From NCBI GenBank assembly GCA_034387635.1, contig JAOANU010000010.1:434001-498000 (forward strand): a DNA stretch of 64,000 bases, given 5' to 3'. Both the position numbers and the translations under genes were made by a program. Shown piece by piece: positions 10,801-22,634 of the stretch. The stretch comes from Rhodosporidiobolus odoratus. Taxonomy: Eukaryota; Basidiomycota; Microbotryomycetes; Sporidiobolales; Sporidiobolaceae. How positions within the stretch are numbered: the stretch's first letter is position 1; the number at the start of each line of letters is the position of its first letter. The notes under the pieces were generated by a model. That model was not told the DNA's origin. It saw only the letters and a list, made by a program, of their open reading frames with translations, and did no database searches.

Positions 10801-13282
10801 ACTCTGTCGCACGGCAATTCGGTTACAGATGAGTAACATCCTCGACAAGCCGCTTGAGAGCGTGTTTGGGTATATCACGGTGTTGCCCGGTGCTTTCTCG
10901 GCGTGTAAGCCGGTTTTCCCTGTCCCCTCATCTACCTCACTTGGCTTCTCCCTCTTCCTTGGGCTACTTGCTGACCGTCGAATGCTGCGCAGACCGCTAC
11001 ATCGCTCTGCAGAATAATGCGCAAGGCGAGGGACCGCTCAAGGAGTACTTCAAGGGCGAGACGCTGCATCATTCCGTTGACGCGTACGTTTCGTTCCCTT
11101 TTCTTGTTCTCCTCGTACGACCGCATACGACACAAAGCTCGATACATATCGTACTGACCACCTCTTGCTCGTAACAGCGATCTTTGGTGCGCTTGCTGTC
11201 CCAGCTTCCGTTGACCTTCTCAGCTGACATCTTTAACGATTTCAGGACCAAGAACATGTACCTTGCCGTATGCTTCTCCTCCTCCCTCTCCTCCGCGTCG
11301 CAAAGTATTTACGAACGTCGTGATCTTGTAGGAGGACCGAATTCTGTGCTGGGAGCTCGTCGCCAAGCGTGGTAGCGCATGGCTGCTGCAGTACCAGCGA
11401 AGTGCTTACGCTGTTACTGTACATCCCGCTCGCCTTTTTCACTGCGGGTAGGAGTGAAGCTGACGTTCTTGCAAACTGCAGGACGTGCCCGACAAGGTTC
11501 CCGACCTGATCTCGCAACGTCGTCGATGGCTCAATGGTTCTTTCTTCGCTTCGATCCATTCCTCGTACCACTTCGGCTTCCTATACCGGTACGTTCATCT
11601 CGTTCAATTTCGGGCGCACGTGCTGCTTACTCTCGTTTCGATTTTGCGCCCCGTTGCAATGGCAGATCCGATCACTCCTTCGCCCGCAAATTCTGGCTTC
11701 ACATCGAGTTGTTCTATCAAACCCTCAACATGCTGTTTGCCTGGTTCTCGTTGGCCAATTGGTACATCATTATGGAGATCTTGACTTCGTCGTTGGCGGA
11801 TCCGTCGTTTGGGTTGAATGGGATTAAGTACTTGTGCGTGGACTCTTTTCCTTCTTTCTGTTCTCGACACAGGTGCTCATGCTTGTGGGTGGGACGCAGC
11901 AACATCGTCGTCAAGTACTACTACATTGCCCTCCTACGTGCGTATTTCTTCAGGTCTTTCGGGACAGATCGTTGCTGACCCGTCTCATCCGCTTTACACA
12001 GTCTGCTGCTTCATCCTCGCTCTCGGCAATCGGCCGCAAGGCTCTCACGGCTTCTACATTGTCATCATGATCTCCTTCGCCTTGATCACCACCTACATGC
12101 TTGTTCGTCTCTCGCCTTTGTCTGCTCCACGGCAGCCGACTCACGCATCCTCCTCACCATTGCGCAGATCGCCGCTGGTGTCATCACTTACTACGGACTC
12201 AAGAGCGCGATCGATACGATTCATGCTGATGGCGGGTCCGTCAGCGTGGGCGATATCTTCAAGAACCATGTTGTCGTTACGGTGGTGGTTTCGCTGTTAT
12301 CGACTTATGGGCTTTACCTTCTCTCTTCCATCATCTTCCTTGATGTAAGTGTCGCACCTCCGCATTCGGTCGAGTGAGGCGAAACAACGCTGACTAACTT
12401 TTCCTTTCCTCGCCGCAGCCCGCCCATATGATCACCTCCTTCGTCCAGTATCTGCTCCTCGCACCTTCATTCACAAACGTCATCAACGTGTAAGCCTCCC
12501 TTCCTTCTAATCGGCCCTCGACTCGTGCTCACTCCGCTACCTTGTCCCTCGCAGCTACGCTTTCTGTAATGTGCAAGATGTTACCTGGGGTAACAGGCCA
12601 GAAGAGAAGGTCTCGAACGATCTCGGGTCTGCGCCGGCAAAGGAAGGTGGAGTTGATGTTGCGGTCCCTACGGATGAGAAGGACATGTACGTTCGTCTCT
12701 CGTCTGTCCTTCTCGCGATTCCCTTCCGCACCCTGCAGTCCTCTTGCCATCCTCGTTCGAGTCACTCATATTTGACTGCTCATCGCACAGCAACGCCGCC
12801 TATGACGATGCCTGCCACGTCCTCGCCACCAAGCCCCCACCTGAAGTCAACAACGTCGACATTGAGACCCAAATGACCGACTCGTACCGCGCTATTCGTA
12901 CCAATGTCGTCCTGGCATGGGTACTGAGCAATGGTGCCCTGGTGGCGGGAATCTTGAGTACGACGGCGGGGAGCAATATTACTACGACGCAGACTAATGT
13001 TTATATGTACGTTGGGCTTTCTTACGTCGGCTCGCGACCGTGTGATGCGGTGTCGAGGTTCGAGCTGTGGTGATATCAAAAGCCATCTAGTCACTCATTC
13101 GCCTTCGTTCTCGATTGACAGGGCTTTCCTCCTTTACTCTGTTGCGGGTGCGTCTCCTTCCTACATCTCGGCCTCGCCCTCCACTTTTGCGACTAACAAC
13201 GTACCCTCTCCTCATAGCATTGGCCGCCTTCCGCTTCCTCGGCTCGACAGCCTACACTCTCATCTGGATCTTCCAGCGATAG
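7825..13282 (+). CDS. chitin synthase, division 1 (class I-III type)
   Basis: Membrane glycosyltransferase that polymerises UDP-GlcNAc into cell-wall chitin. The N-terminal ~220 residues are a Gln/Tyr/Pro/Gly-rich cytosolic tail. The catalytic core then shows [37 protein letters not shown], the acidic [10 protein letters not shown] and the signature QRRRWLNGS, followed by several membrane helices and a short tail ending WIFQR. I could assemble 28 coding exons with GT-AG sites and consistent frame, beginning 7825-8482, 8731-8855, 8923-9018 and 9141-9249, and ending 13122-13147 and 13218-13282. Very small exons lie at 9661-9674, 9998-10014, 10114-10121 (8 nt) and 11178-11186 (9 nt). The first intron (248 bp) is the longest and could hide a further exon. 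Everything reads cleanly. I cannot choose between classes I, II and III by eye. Confidence 0.93.
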
Positions 13283-13952
13283 TATCTCCCCAGCTTCCAT
13301 CCACACGCTCAAGGCATGCCTTACGACCCTCCATGCTGACGATTGCAATGATGCAGATTGCATATATTGCGGATCTATACCCACGTCTTACCTTTCCTCC
13401 TGAGTGCCGTCTACCCCGTTGTTTGCCGTCTTTGCCTTTCTCAACCACTTTTTCCTTTTCTCACCGCTTCTCTATTGTAGAGAAGGACAATGTATTGCGT
13501 TCCGGATTGGAGTGCGTTGGGCTGTCGCAGCCATCGACACCTGTGTTGGCCTGCCATTGACATCGCAGTGGTCTCACGAAAAGCAAACGGAAAGGGAAGC
13601 GGAGGTTAATGACTATTCCGGTTGCAGCAATCCCCCACTCGCCTGGCGAGGCGGAGGGTGAAAGTCAGCATGACTTTGCGAGGTCGGCTTCGGTCGGCTG
13701 CGGAAAAAGAAGCGGCGCGAGCGGTGCGGGTTGTCCGGACTGTCCCCTACTTTCTCGCTGTCACACCTCACCGCAGCTAACAGCACGTCGCAGGACTTGC
13801 GTCGAGCTCTTCTGGTCGACTCGCAGTAAGCCTCACTGCCCTCGAGCGCGATCGACGTTAGCTGACCTCGTCCTTTCATCAGCTCACCGCCCGGTTGTCG
13901 ACCCGCTCTCCTCGTCTGCCCTCCCTCAGAGACCTCGACGACCTACCGCATC
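13283..13952. other. intergenic, 670 bp
   Basis: Between the chitin synthase stop and the RNase III-like gene. Presumed terminator and promoter; no supported gene on either strand. Confidence 0.5.
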
Positions 13953-15309
13953 ATGATTGAAACAGTGTCCGTCGGCCTAGCACCGCTGCAGCCGCGTCTG
14001 CACACCTTTCCTCGACTTTTCTCATCATGCACTCCTCGTCTCAACCCTTCGTTTTCCTGGACAGTCGAGAGCGTGAAGGCGTCCGGCTTCGTGGGTACAC
14101 AGTCTCCTCCGAGTGCTATAATGATCGAGCGCGATACGCGCAGGCACGTCCAGCGTGCGCTCAAGCTTCCGGTCCCAACAACCTTCCCGGCTTTCAAGAA
14201 CCCGCAATTTCAGCAGCTTTTCTCCTCTAAGCCGGCCGAGCCGCCTCTCGAGGAAGACTTTCGGAGCATCTATCACCCGGAGAGGCTCGAGTTCTGCGGC
14301 GACCGTCTCCTGGAGGATATCGTGGTTCAAACGCTTTTCTTCCTCGCTCCGGTGCAACGGCTGCAAAGCCAGAAGGGTCCGTATCTGGGAATGCTCCACA
14401 CCGAGTATTTACGAGACAGTCTCCTATAGACCAGCATACTGACCCTTCACACCGCAGAACCACTCGACTCGTTAGTAACACCATGAATGCGAAGTTGGCC
14501 GACGAGTTCAAGCTACCACCGGTCCCCGCCAAGCCTGGTGCAGTATGGGAGGCTTACCTTCAAGCCCTACTGCTCGCCAATGGCAGACCTGCCGTCGTCG
14601 ATTTTCTCGTTCCCCTGATTAAGCGCGAGTTTTTTTTCGCGCGGCCGGAGCTTCTTCCCCTCTATGAAACTGCAGCAGAAGGTCCGTGCTCCTGTTCCGC
14701 CCAATCAGTCTGTACTTCACTAAGGCCCGGCGACATTGTGAAACGAAAAAGCCGGAAGTCCCGAGGCCGGCAGGAAACTCGGCTCGTCCGCGAAGGCTTC
14801 CCTTCGCAAGGCGGAAAAGCTCGGTATGTTCCTTACACTCTCTCAATTCCTTCCTTCCTGTATCTTTGACCTCGTTGCTGCCAGAGTCTCTGCGTTTCGC
14901 CTCTCGCAAAGATGCTGAGCGCAACCTGCTCGACACCCTCGAGAAGGCAAAGATAACATTCAGTTTTCGCTCTACTCCTGACAACTGCGTTCTTCGTCTC
15001 CCCGGATACCCGGCAATCGTAACACACGGTAAGGACGGGACCATGGGAGGACTTGTGAGGATGTGTGTTTCGCAAAAAATCATTCGGATTGGAGGACCAA
15101 GGTCAGCCAGTCTGTTTTTGCGCATCCCTCTCCGTGACATTTCCTTTCTTGCTGAGCTGACCGGGCCGTTAACGTTCCTTTGCCGAGCCCGTAGCCTTGT
15201 ACCGGTTCCTCAGCAATCCGTCAAGCCCAAGAGGAGCAGCAAGAAAGCCACACCCTTGCTTGCGCCGGCTGCCTCTCTCAACAAAGGTGAGCAGCAGATG
15301 GATTTGTAG
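13953..15309 (+). CDS. RNase III-like domain protein with one C-terminal module
   Basis: The central part resembles an RNase III fold: HPERLEFCGDRLLEDIVVQ matches motif 1, TTRLVSNTMNAKLADEF the following helix, and AVWEAYLQALLLANG the second acidic motif. The three acidic residues of motif 1 (E, E, D) are present; in motif 2 the Asp is replaced by Ala while the Glu is kept. After a Lys-rich linker comes a single ~65-residue module (ERNLLDTLEKAKITFSF, then LRLPGYP, then GGLVRMCVSQKIIRIGG) that also occurs six times in the gene at 38082. Exons 13953-14404, 14458-14681, 14752-14823, 14885-15101 and 15195-15309 fit GT-AG and frame throughout. The N-terminus is Arg/Ser/Pro-rich without acids, which could be a mitochondrial presequence; RNase III-like proteins mL44 and mL57 are mitoribosomal. 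Start could be 13953 or a later ATG. The end could also splice to an exon after 15400. Confidence 0.72.
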
Positions 15310-15573
15310 TTTGGTGTTGATGTTGCTTTTTTGATGTACTGGTATCTCGCCGACATGAGAGTCGCGGCCGGATCCTTCACGCCGCTTGACCTTCTCAAAC
15401 AGGAGCTACAGCATCATACCAAACCAGAGTTCAAGCAAGAAAGGCAGCCTAGATGCGGTCAGTGGACCTGAGAGAGAAGCGGAATCCGGTATGGCGCCAG
15501 CAGGATGCGGATAGTCAAGGACAAAGTCGAGCACAAGAAGCGCAAGTTACAGGAAGAAGGCTCCAATGCTTCA

Positions 15574-17121
15574 TTACTCCAAGGCTTGCATCTCGAGGAC
15601 TACAGGCAGCTTGTCCCTACTCAAAGCAAGGAAGCCCTGTAGACACGTCTCTGACAAGCCATCGAGGTAGGCTTGAGAAGGGGAAGAAAAGACGGACCAG
15701 TAATCAACTTCCCCGTTATCGCAGCCATCCATTACAAACTCCGCAGTCGAGCTTGACCGCGTCCACACCCCCTGTGACCCGAAGCAATCTGCCCGGCAAC
15801 GCCAAACGAGGCAGCAGACTTGGGTCTTGAGGCGAAGGAACGCAAGAAGAGTAACTATGAATGGGTTAAGGAGGATGAATTGACCTTCCTCCTTCTCGTT
15901 CATGCAGCCTTCGCCCGAGTAGTCGGAATGAAAGTCCACTAGCTTGAGGTGCAGGAGGGACGGGAAGAAACACTGGACATCGCGTGCGATCTTCTGGAGG
16001 GCGAGCTGGTTCGGCCCACGAAGGAAATCCGTTGATCAGATCAGACCTATGAAGGAAATCAACGAGAGGTGCGTACAAGACTGGTTTCTTCAGCTTTGCG
16101 TACGACCAATTTGCGAACCAATGGTAAAGACGCGAAAACAGCCATCGAAAGAACCACATGAAGCTCTTCAATGTGTATGGGCTGTGGAACTTGGTAGAGA
16201 TCCCGCGAGACCGGCGATGGCACTTGCACATACAATGGGGCAATGTCGTCGTAAGACGGTGGTGGTGCTAAGATGAGGGTTTGGAGTGGAAGGGGAACCG
16301 GTTTGTTCTGCGGATGAAGTCGAGTCAGGGCCGCATGCGGATTCAGCAGATTGAACATCAAGAAAGTTGGACTCACTGGGTCCGTACCTAGGGCACGTTC
16401 AGGGCCGCCACCATTCCGGCAATACCCACAAGACTCCCCGTCCCCGAGTAAAGCTGCAAGTGCCGCACACTGGATCACGGGATATAACTGCAGATGGGTG
16501 ATAGCAGATCGTCAAGTCGAAGGCGAATACTACCTAGGTTCGTATTGTCGCCTTTGAGCAAGGCGCAAAGTCCTGAGATTTCTTTGCTGGCTACTCGACA
16601 TTCAAGCATACAAAGGGCGGGGAAGTTGCGCTTCAAGCTCACGTCTACAGCACTACGCTTGATGGAGGTGTTGGAGTCAATGATGAGCTGCGAGAGCGAT
16701 GGGAGCTGCTTCAGCACGGCGAGGCACGTAGGGGATATCGAGGTCTCGCCCGAGAGGTGCAGAAAGAATGAGGCGATGGTGATTAGGCGTTATAGGAGCT
16801 GCAGGTCGTAATGCAGGGTCGCTGAATGTACGTGATAGAGAAGGTGGCAAATAGTGGGTAGGGCTCGCATCGGGGTATGGAGAGCAAGTCGAAGCAAGTG
16901 ACCAAACGCTTGACTTTGCGAGACCGAATTTAAAACGAAGTAGTGGTTATACTGCTGTCGAGCAAGCTGATAGAGACGCCGGTTGATCGATATGGTTGAT
17001 AGAGGCGTGGCATCATGGTTGAAGTGGTGTGCGAGGTGAACTTGTTCGAGAACCGCGGTGAGGACATCGTCGGGTAGGTCTGCGCGCAAGCGGGGAGAGC
17101 GAGTAAGCTCAGCAGCAAACA
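15574..17121 (-). pseudogene. F-box/LRR protein, family copy 4, in-frame stop
   Basis: Starts MFAAELTRSP and continues into an F-box (LRADLPDDVLTAVLEQVHLA) and leucine-rich sequence. Near 16790 the frame meets TAA (YDLQLL, stop, RLITIASFFL) and then continues open in the same frame through SLSQLIIDSN and GLCALLKGDNTNLGSIRL. The paralogue at 32977 has His at this position, so it is a genuine nonsense change. Downstream exons include the family C-terminus (VWRC...GVWTRSSSTAEFVMDG) at about 15700-15830. Exon joins between 15940 and 16475 are not resolved. It forms a divergent pair with the copy starting at 17530; its 5' part lies in the inverted duplication. Confidence 0.65.
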
Positions 17122-18973
17122 TATGGGCAGGAAGGCGTACCGTGTAACGCCCTGCGTCCGCCGCCGCTCTTCTTTCCCTCGCTAATTCCTGTCCCGGTCT
17201 TGACAGTCGAAGTCGTTGCTGCGGGTCTGAGGGAGCAAGCAGGCAATGCGAAGCAGTAGCCAGACACATGCAGACACGGACTGGGTCACGCATCCAGCAG
17301 TCTGATGAGATCGACGAACGTCAGACGGGATCCAAGGGAGAAAGAAGAGACGGGACTCGACTTATTATACCGCAAACAACTTATAATACATACCAAGGTA
17401 CAGTCTACAGGCTCAGAATGAACCAGTAAGCACCCTCTTGCCTCCTTCTCCCAACGAATGCCTGTGTGCCTATTCACTCTTGTCCGCCGGAGTTCCCCAC
17501 CTCAACCAACTCGCGCGAATAACGTCAAGATGGGGGACGAAGGAAGCATTGGGGACAGTGCAGTGACGAGTGAGAGACATGCTTCCCATACGTGCTAGAA
17601 GGAACGCCTGACCGTCTTTCCCTCGCAGTCAACCATCAACCTTCTTCAACTTCCCTCTTATCTCTGCCAGAAGAGCTCTTCTCCCTCATCTTCAAGATCC
17701 ACCAATTCACTCTCTCACCGCGCCCCTTAGACAAGGCAAATGCTGGCTGCCCAAGTGCCCCCTCGACATGATCCTCGTCAACAAAACCTTTTTCCGCCTC
17801 GCCCTTCCATTTTGGCTCAGCTTGACGAAAGTGTTATCCACTGAGCGTCTCGGCCGCTTCTTCCGCGCTCTGGAAGTCAACACACCTAGTCAACGTTGCG
17901 TCAGCAGTCTCAGAGTCATCGTGCCGGAGCGACTGTCGTGCCCCATCTTCCGTACCCTCACCTCCCTTTCCGGGCTCATCAGCCTTGCCCTGGTTGCCTC
18001 GGAGGACGGGTCGAAGCTTGACAGCGACTTCTTTGGCCTTCTGTGCCGACTCCCTCCCAAAATTGAAGGATCTGGAGCTCAAAGGGGATCTGGACGAGCT
18101 ATGTGCAGTTCTTGACCTTGCCAGAGACTGCCCATCACTCCGAACTCTGGTCGTCCCCGGTATAAAAGTGGCCAGCCGCGTTGTCCCATTGTCACTCCGT
18201 CAACTTGAGCATTTCGAGTATCGCGGGTTCGATCCTTTCTGCCTCATTGCCGGATGGTGTGAAGTCCCGCATCTCACCCTCGCACCGGAAGAAGGTTTCT
18301 TTACATATCCTGAACAGCTTACAGACACGCTGAAGCAGATCTTTCCCTCTACCACTGTGCCTCTCCTGAACTTACGGATTGCTATGCAGGAGGTACCTGT
18401 TTCCTTCCACTGCTTGCGGCGACTCTCCGTAGACTATCCCACCGTCTGGGGAACGCCTTCCGAAATCGTCGGCAACCGCCTCGTGGCCCGACTTCTGACC
18501 TATCTGCAAGGTGCCAGCCTGAAACGCCTTGACCTGGTCTGCGTTGAGAACATGGCCTGGGTACCGCCCAAGCTGGCCGTGCCTTCTTTGCAGACTCTGT
18601 CTCTTCAGGGCGGGTATGAACATGCGGAGTCGGTAAGTACAATTCGCCTCTCAATGCGAGCCAAGTAATTCCCTTTGCCGCTAGGTTCAGGATCTACTGC
18701 AAGGCCTTCCCTCCCTCTTCCTTTCCTCGAGACGATTCTCTTCGGGGGTGGCTTCTTTGCAGTAGAGGTGGATCACCCTGCCACCGCTCATCTCGATGCT
18801 ACTGGCATTCCCTTACTCCCCGCTTTCCTCCCATGTCTGCCACCCTTCTCTTCTTTGAAACGACAAGCCTTCTTCACTTCCACAACACCACGATTGAGAG
18901 AGATCGTGAGCGGCGGTGGTCGAGGAGGTCTAGGGAAGAGGACTTTGTATGTGAAGGCTGGACTCTGGTATAA
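17035..18973 (+). repeat. inverted duplication, left arm
   Basis: About 1.9 kb that matches the reverse complement of 31104-33065, with stretches of roughly 95% identity by eye (for example around 17581-17700 against 32400-32520) falling to about 85% towards the edge. It carries the 5' part of one F-box gene, a ~400-bp spacer and a complete divergent partner. Boundaries are estimated. Confidence 0.8.
17530..18973 (+). pseudogene. F-box/LRR protein, family copy 5, frame-broken
   Basis: A 40-nt first exon (17530-17569, MGDEGSIGDSAVT) joins at a GTGAGA donor to exon 2 at 17629, giving an F-box SLLSLPEELFSLIFKI. LRR text follows (SGLISLALVASEDGSKL), but the frame must change near 18056 to reach KLKDLELKGDLDELCAVL, which then runs on to 18634. 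The last exon, after a GTAAGT...CTAG intron, hits an early stop; the family C-terminal motif (ERRWSRRSREEDFVCEGW) survives in another frame just before 18973. The break near 18056 is shared with the sister copy at 31104-32572; the terminal lesions are private to this copy. Probably non-functional. Confidence 0.65.
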
Positions 18974-19644
18974 AGCGGGAAAGACGTGATCAGCAGGGCC
19001 GGAAGCAGAACGTTCAGATAAGTGCTGTATCAGTGTCAATATTTCATGCCTACCTCGTACTGAGACGACAAGCAGAGACGAAAGGAGCGGGACCTTCGAC
19101 CTTCTCAAGACACCCTCTCTTCTCCGGCGAAAGCTTCGCCTACTTTGGCCCGCCATCGTTTGCTCGACACCTACTTGCGACGCATTGCTGCATAGAGCGA
19201 ACTGGATGGTCACGGACGTGTGCAACATGGACCGAGCACGGAAGATAACATGTACTTCAAGTGTTCCATGTCCTGGTGAGCAAGCCCTTGACGAGCAACG
19301 AACTGCGGACAACGCTCGACGTGGGCATCCCGCAGAAGTCGCGGATTCGTCGTAGAGACGACGCGTGGTTGAGAGAATCCCGCCAGGCGAGCAGGCACGC
19401 CGACCGATCTCGAACGGGCGAGGTTTCCCATATCACCTCTGGTACAACTCGTCCAGGTGGCATCGTCCCGGAGCTGTTCATCACTCGTACAAGGTAGCGC
19501 AACGTAGCACAGCAGTAAGCCACAGCTGGCGGGGACCGGCAGAAACGCCCCGTCTTTTCCCTCTCGCGGTTGGGTGATGTTTTGTACTGTTTTGTGACAG
19601 CCCATCGTTGCCAACCAATGCTACACCACTCCAACTCGCACACC
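18974..19644. other. intergenic, 670 bp
   Basis: Between the broken F-box copy and the 3' end of RPL7. Frames on both strands have no recognisable features. Confidence 0.5.
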
Positions 19645-21470
19645 TTAGTTGGACTTGCGAACGAGGTCGTTGATGAAGTGCTCGCGCTTGCCGGTCTCTC
19701 CACCCTCGATGAACTGCACACGGTCAAGACGGTCAAAATTGCTAAATGTAGCATAGGAGATGGGAGAAGAGGGAGACGCACGCCAGGAGCCTTGCGGGTC
19801 CTGAAGCCACCGTTGGGGTTGGAGAGCTTGAAGGGCCAGAGGAAGCTAAATTTCAAACAGATTCGAGAGAATGGCGGCGAGAGTGACGTTGACAGAGACG
19901 ATCGGAGTCGGGAACGGGGTGGAGGAAAGGGTTGCGAGAGGGGAAATTGTCAGCAAACGGTCCAGGAAATGGCAGCGGGTCCAAAAAAACAAGAAAACAC
20001 GACTTACTTCGCAACCTGCTTGAAATGCGGTCCAGCTGAAACGATTCCGAAACAACGAGTCAGCTCTGCGGAACTCGGGGAGTCAAGCAAAGGACCTACC
20101 GGTGGCGATCTCGTGAACGATGTCCTCGATCGAGATGATACCGTACTGGCCAAGGTTCTCCTCGATGATCTGGTTGGATGAGAGGGGAACGCGCTGCTTG
20201 TTGACCTTTCCGTGTCCACGCTTGTAGATGAGCTCGCGGATGGTCTTGAGGTTGGGCTCGCCGTAGGTGATGTAGGGCTCAACGCGGAGGAGCATCTCAG
20301 AGGTCGCCTTGGTGACCTTGACGAAGACACCGTTGTTGATCTGGAGGAGACGGAGGAGCTGGAGGATCTTGCGGGGCTTAGGCGCAATGTTGTTGATACT
20401 GCGTGCGGTGGGACATGCAGAGCGTCAGCCTGCAATGCAGAGTAAACGGAAGGAGCGAAAAGAAAAAGCGCACCCCTTGATCCTCATAACGAAGTAGACC
20501 TTGGGCTGAGCGGGGACGTAGAAGTCACCGTTGGCCTTGGCCTGACGCTTGAGGCGGATCTCCTCGCGCTCCTTCTTGTTGTACTCGTTGACGTACTGCT
20601 CGGCGCGCTTGAAGATGACCTGACGCTTAGCCTTGCGGGCCTGTTTCCCCACATACCGAAGTCCATCAGTCCACCGCTCTCCGGCGCTTCTTTCTTCTAC
20701 GCCACCCGAGGAGAATGGCGAGGCAATGGTGACGAAGGCGAAGGACAAGGGGCGGGCTGGCGAAAGGAGAAGGCGGCGCGCAGAGAGGGCTCATTCCCGA
20801 AAGATGTGTAAAAGCATCGCCGTTTCCGTCGCCTGTGACGGGGCCTAAGCAATTTGGGTATATTTGTGATAATCATAGCGGTGCCGTGCGCGCCACCAGT
20901 CGAGGGGAATAATGGGGAAGGGAGGAAGAGGGCGGCGAGTCTGAGTCGAGGTCGGAAAGGCGTGGGGTTGCTCTACTCGGGTCGACTGTGCGATACCTGC
21001 ACAGGACGGTAGGCGAGATCTGCGACGCACCTTGCGGGCCTCGAGGGCAGAAGCCCTCTTCTCCTCGCGCGACTTCTCAGTCGACTTGCGCTTCTACTCG
21101 TCCGCAAGTACCGCACCGCCGCAGAGAAAGCAGTCAGCTACATTGATCTGACAGGGCAGGCAAACAGCTCTGGGCGAGGTGGAGGATGCGAGGCTGACCT
21201 TGAGAAGCGTCTCCGGAACGAGGGGGGCGTTGGTGCTGTGTCGTTGGTGCCACAAAGAAGCGAGTTGGTCAGTCCAGGTAGTGGTTGGAAAGGCATATGC
21301 ACCTGCTGTCCCGTCCGTTCCTCCCTCTACGCTGTGTACTGTCCGGTATTCCCTCGTACAGCAAAGTCCTTCACGACTTGGCCTCCCCGTCTCATTTCTC
21401 CAACGGTGGGTGAATTGACTGTTTACGGGGGTGTAGATAGCGGATGTGAGCAGTAGACTGACGAGGACAT
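19645..21470 (-). CDS. RPL7: 60S ribosomal protein L7 (uL30)
   Basis: Component of the large cytosolic ribosomal subunit. The protein reads [15 protein letters not shown], then a basic [21 protein letters not shown] segment typical of eukaryotic L7 N-termini, the uL30 core ([56 protein letters not shown]) and a tail with [18 protein letters not shown]. Eight exons fit frame exactly: 21470-21463 (8 nt, ATGTCCTC), 21235-21199, 21093-21031, 20640-20474, 20398-20100, 20035-20008, 19845-19782 and 19713-19645. The 5' introns are long for this genome (one is 390 bp), common in ribosomal protein genes. First of three consecutive minus-strand ribosomal protein genes. Confidence 0.95.
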
Positions 21471-22379
21471 AGTCGGTGGGCGGTCAGGGGAGCAAGACGA
21501 AGAAGAAGAAGCCAACGCCGACCAACTCGAGCTCACTCCCATCTCACTTCTCATCTTATTTCCTCTCTATCCCTATCAGCTACGGCTCGAATGATCTTGC
21601 TGCTGGCTCATGGATACAACACGGCTACCATCAACGACCTCCGACTGACATCATCTCGCCAGACGCCGTCGTCGTCCCACCGCAGGCCCCTCCTTCGTCG
21701 CCTACGCCGACCCGAACACGGCGATGCGCACGACTGGCGCAGCAAGCCGCACTTGCATGGCCACATTCACACACCTTGCGATGCCTCCGGTCTCGGCTGA
21801 GGTCAGGCTACGACCCGCTGGCCTGCCTCCCGGACGCCCGTCAACGTTCAACCTCGCGTTCATCTCCGTCGACTCGTTCACGCAATGTGTACATTCACGA
21901 TCCGTCACCCCGCAAGCGTTGTCGTCTTGTCAGTTGCTCCGAGCCTGCGGCTGTCAATCGCGAAGCAGCGCTCTCCTGCCGCTTCTTCCTGCTGTCCCGA
22001 TAATCCCTTTTGGCTACTTTCTTTTCTCTCCTTCATGTCTGCGCATCTTGACCGTCCCGGGGTCGCTCTTGTAGAACCGAGTCGGCTGTCCCCGAGCCAT
22101 CGAAATTCCGACTGGGCGTTTGCAGCAATATCAGCCGTTGCCGCCTCGGCGCTGTGGGACCGCAGAGCAGGACACGAAGAACAGCCAGTAGCCTCGTGCT
22201 ATGACCAGCATCGTGCGCATCCTCATACAGACGACCCGGTCAATCGCGGCTCATACTCAGAACGGCAAATGCATCTTGCCTCGACCGCCTCGTGTTCACC
22301 CAGTTTCCCAGATTATTCGACCCTTCCAGCATTCGTTACTTGTATCTTCGCAGCGGACTGGTCCTTAGCCTTCCTTCTG
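21471..22379. other. RPL7 upstream region, no supported gene
   Basis: Includes the RPL7 promoter side. Several overlapping plus-strand frames between about 21590 and 22080 look partly protein-like, but none has a start, splice pattern and recognisable feature together. I cannot support a gene. Confidence 0.35.
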
Positions 22380-22634
22380 TGGCGCACGATCTCGCCCACT
22401 TCAGAGTCGTCCTGCCGGGACCGCATTTCAAGCACGTCTCGAAGTAAGCAAGTCGTTTTCTCTCCCGCACCCATTTTCAGGACTCGCAAGACTCCTGGCG
22501 TACGCTCTCCTTTCTCTCCTGCCCCCTCATCTATCAACACTGACACATCTTGTCTCAGCGCCGTTTATCGAGGGTGGCGAGATTGGCAAGCGCGAGCACT
22601 TCATCAACGACCTTGTCAGCAAGTTCAACTGGGC
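22380..22634 (+). pseudogene. partial copy of RPL7 (3' half), opposite strand
   Basis: Plus-strand sequence matching the 3' half of RPL7: GPHFKHV at about 22417, a GTAAG donor and intron remnant, then FRTRKTPG, another intron and [17 protein letters not shown] at about 22562-22620. The [11 protein letters not shown] exon segment is missing, and the copy runs past the normal stop into unrelated frame. Intron remnants are retained, so this arose by DNA duplication rather than retrocopy. It ends about 1.2 kb from the 5' end of RPL7 and points away from it. Confidence 0.75.

Noticed and set aside
14682..14884. Apparent frameshift in the single-module RNase III-like gene
   Set aside because: Using the acceptor at 14751 and a 72-nt exon 14752-14823, every junction is GT-AG and in frame, so no break is needed.
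22380..22634. Second functional RPL7 gene
   Set aside because: It lacks the 5' half and the [11 protein letters not shown] segment, and runs past the normal stop.
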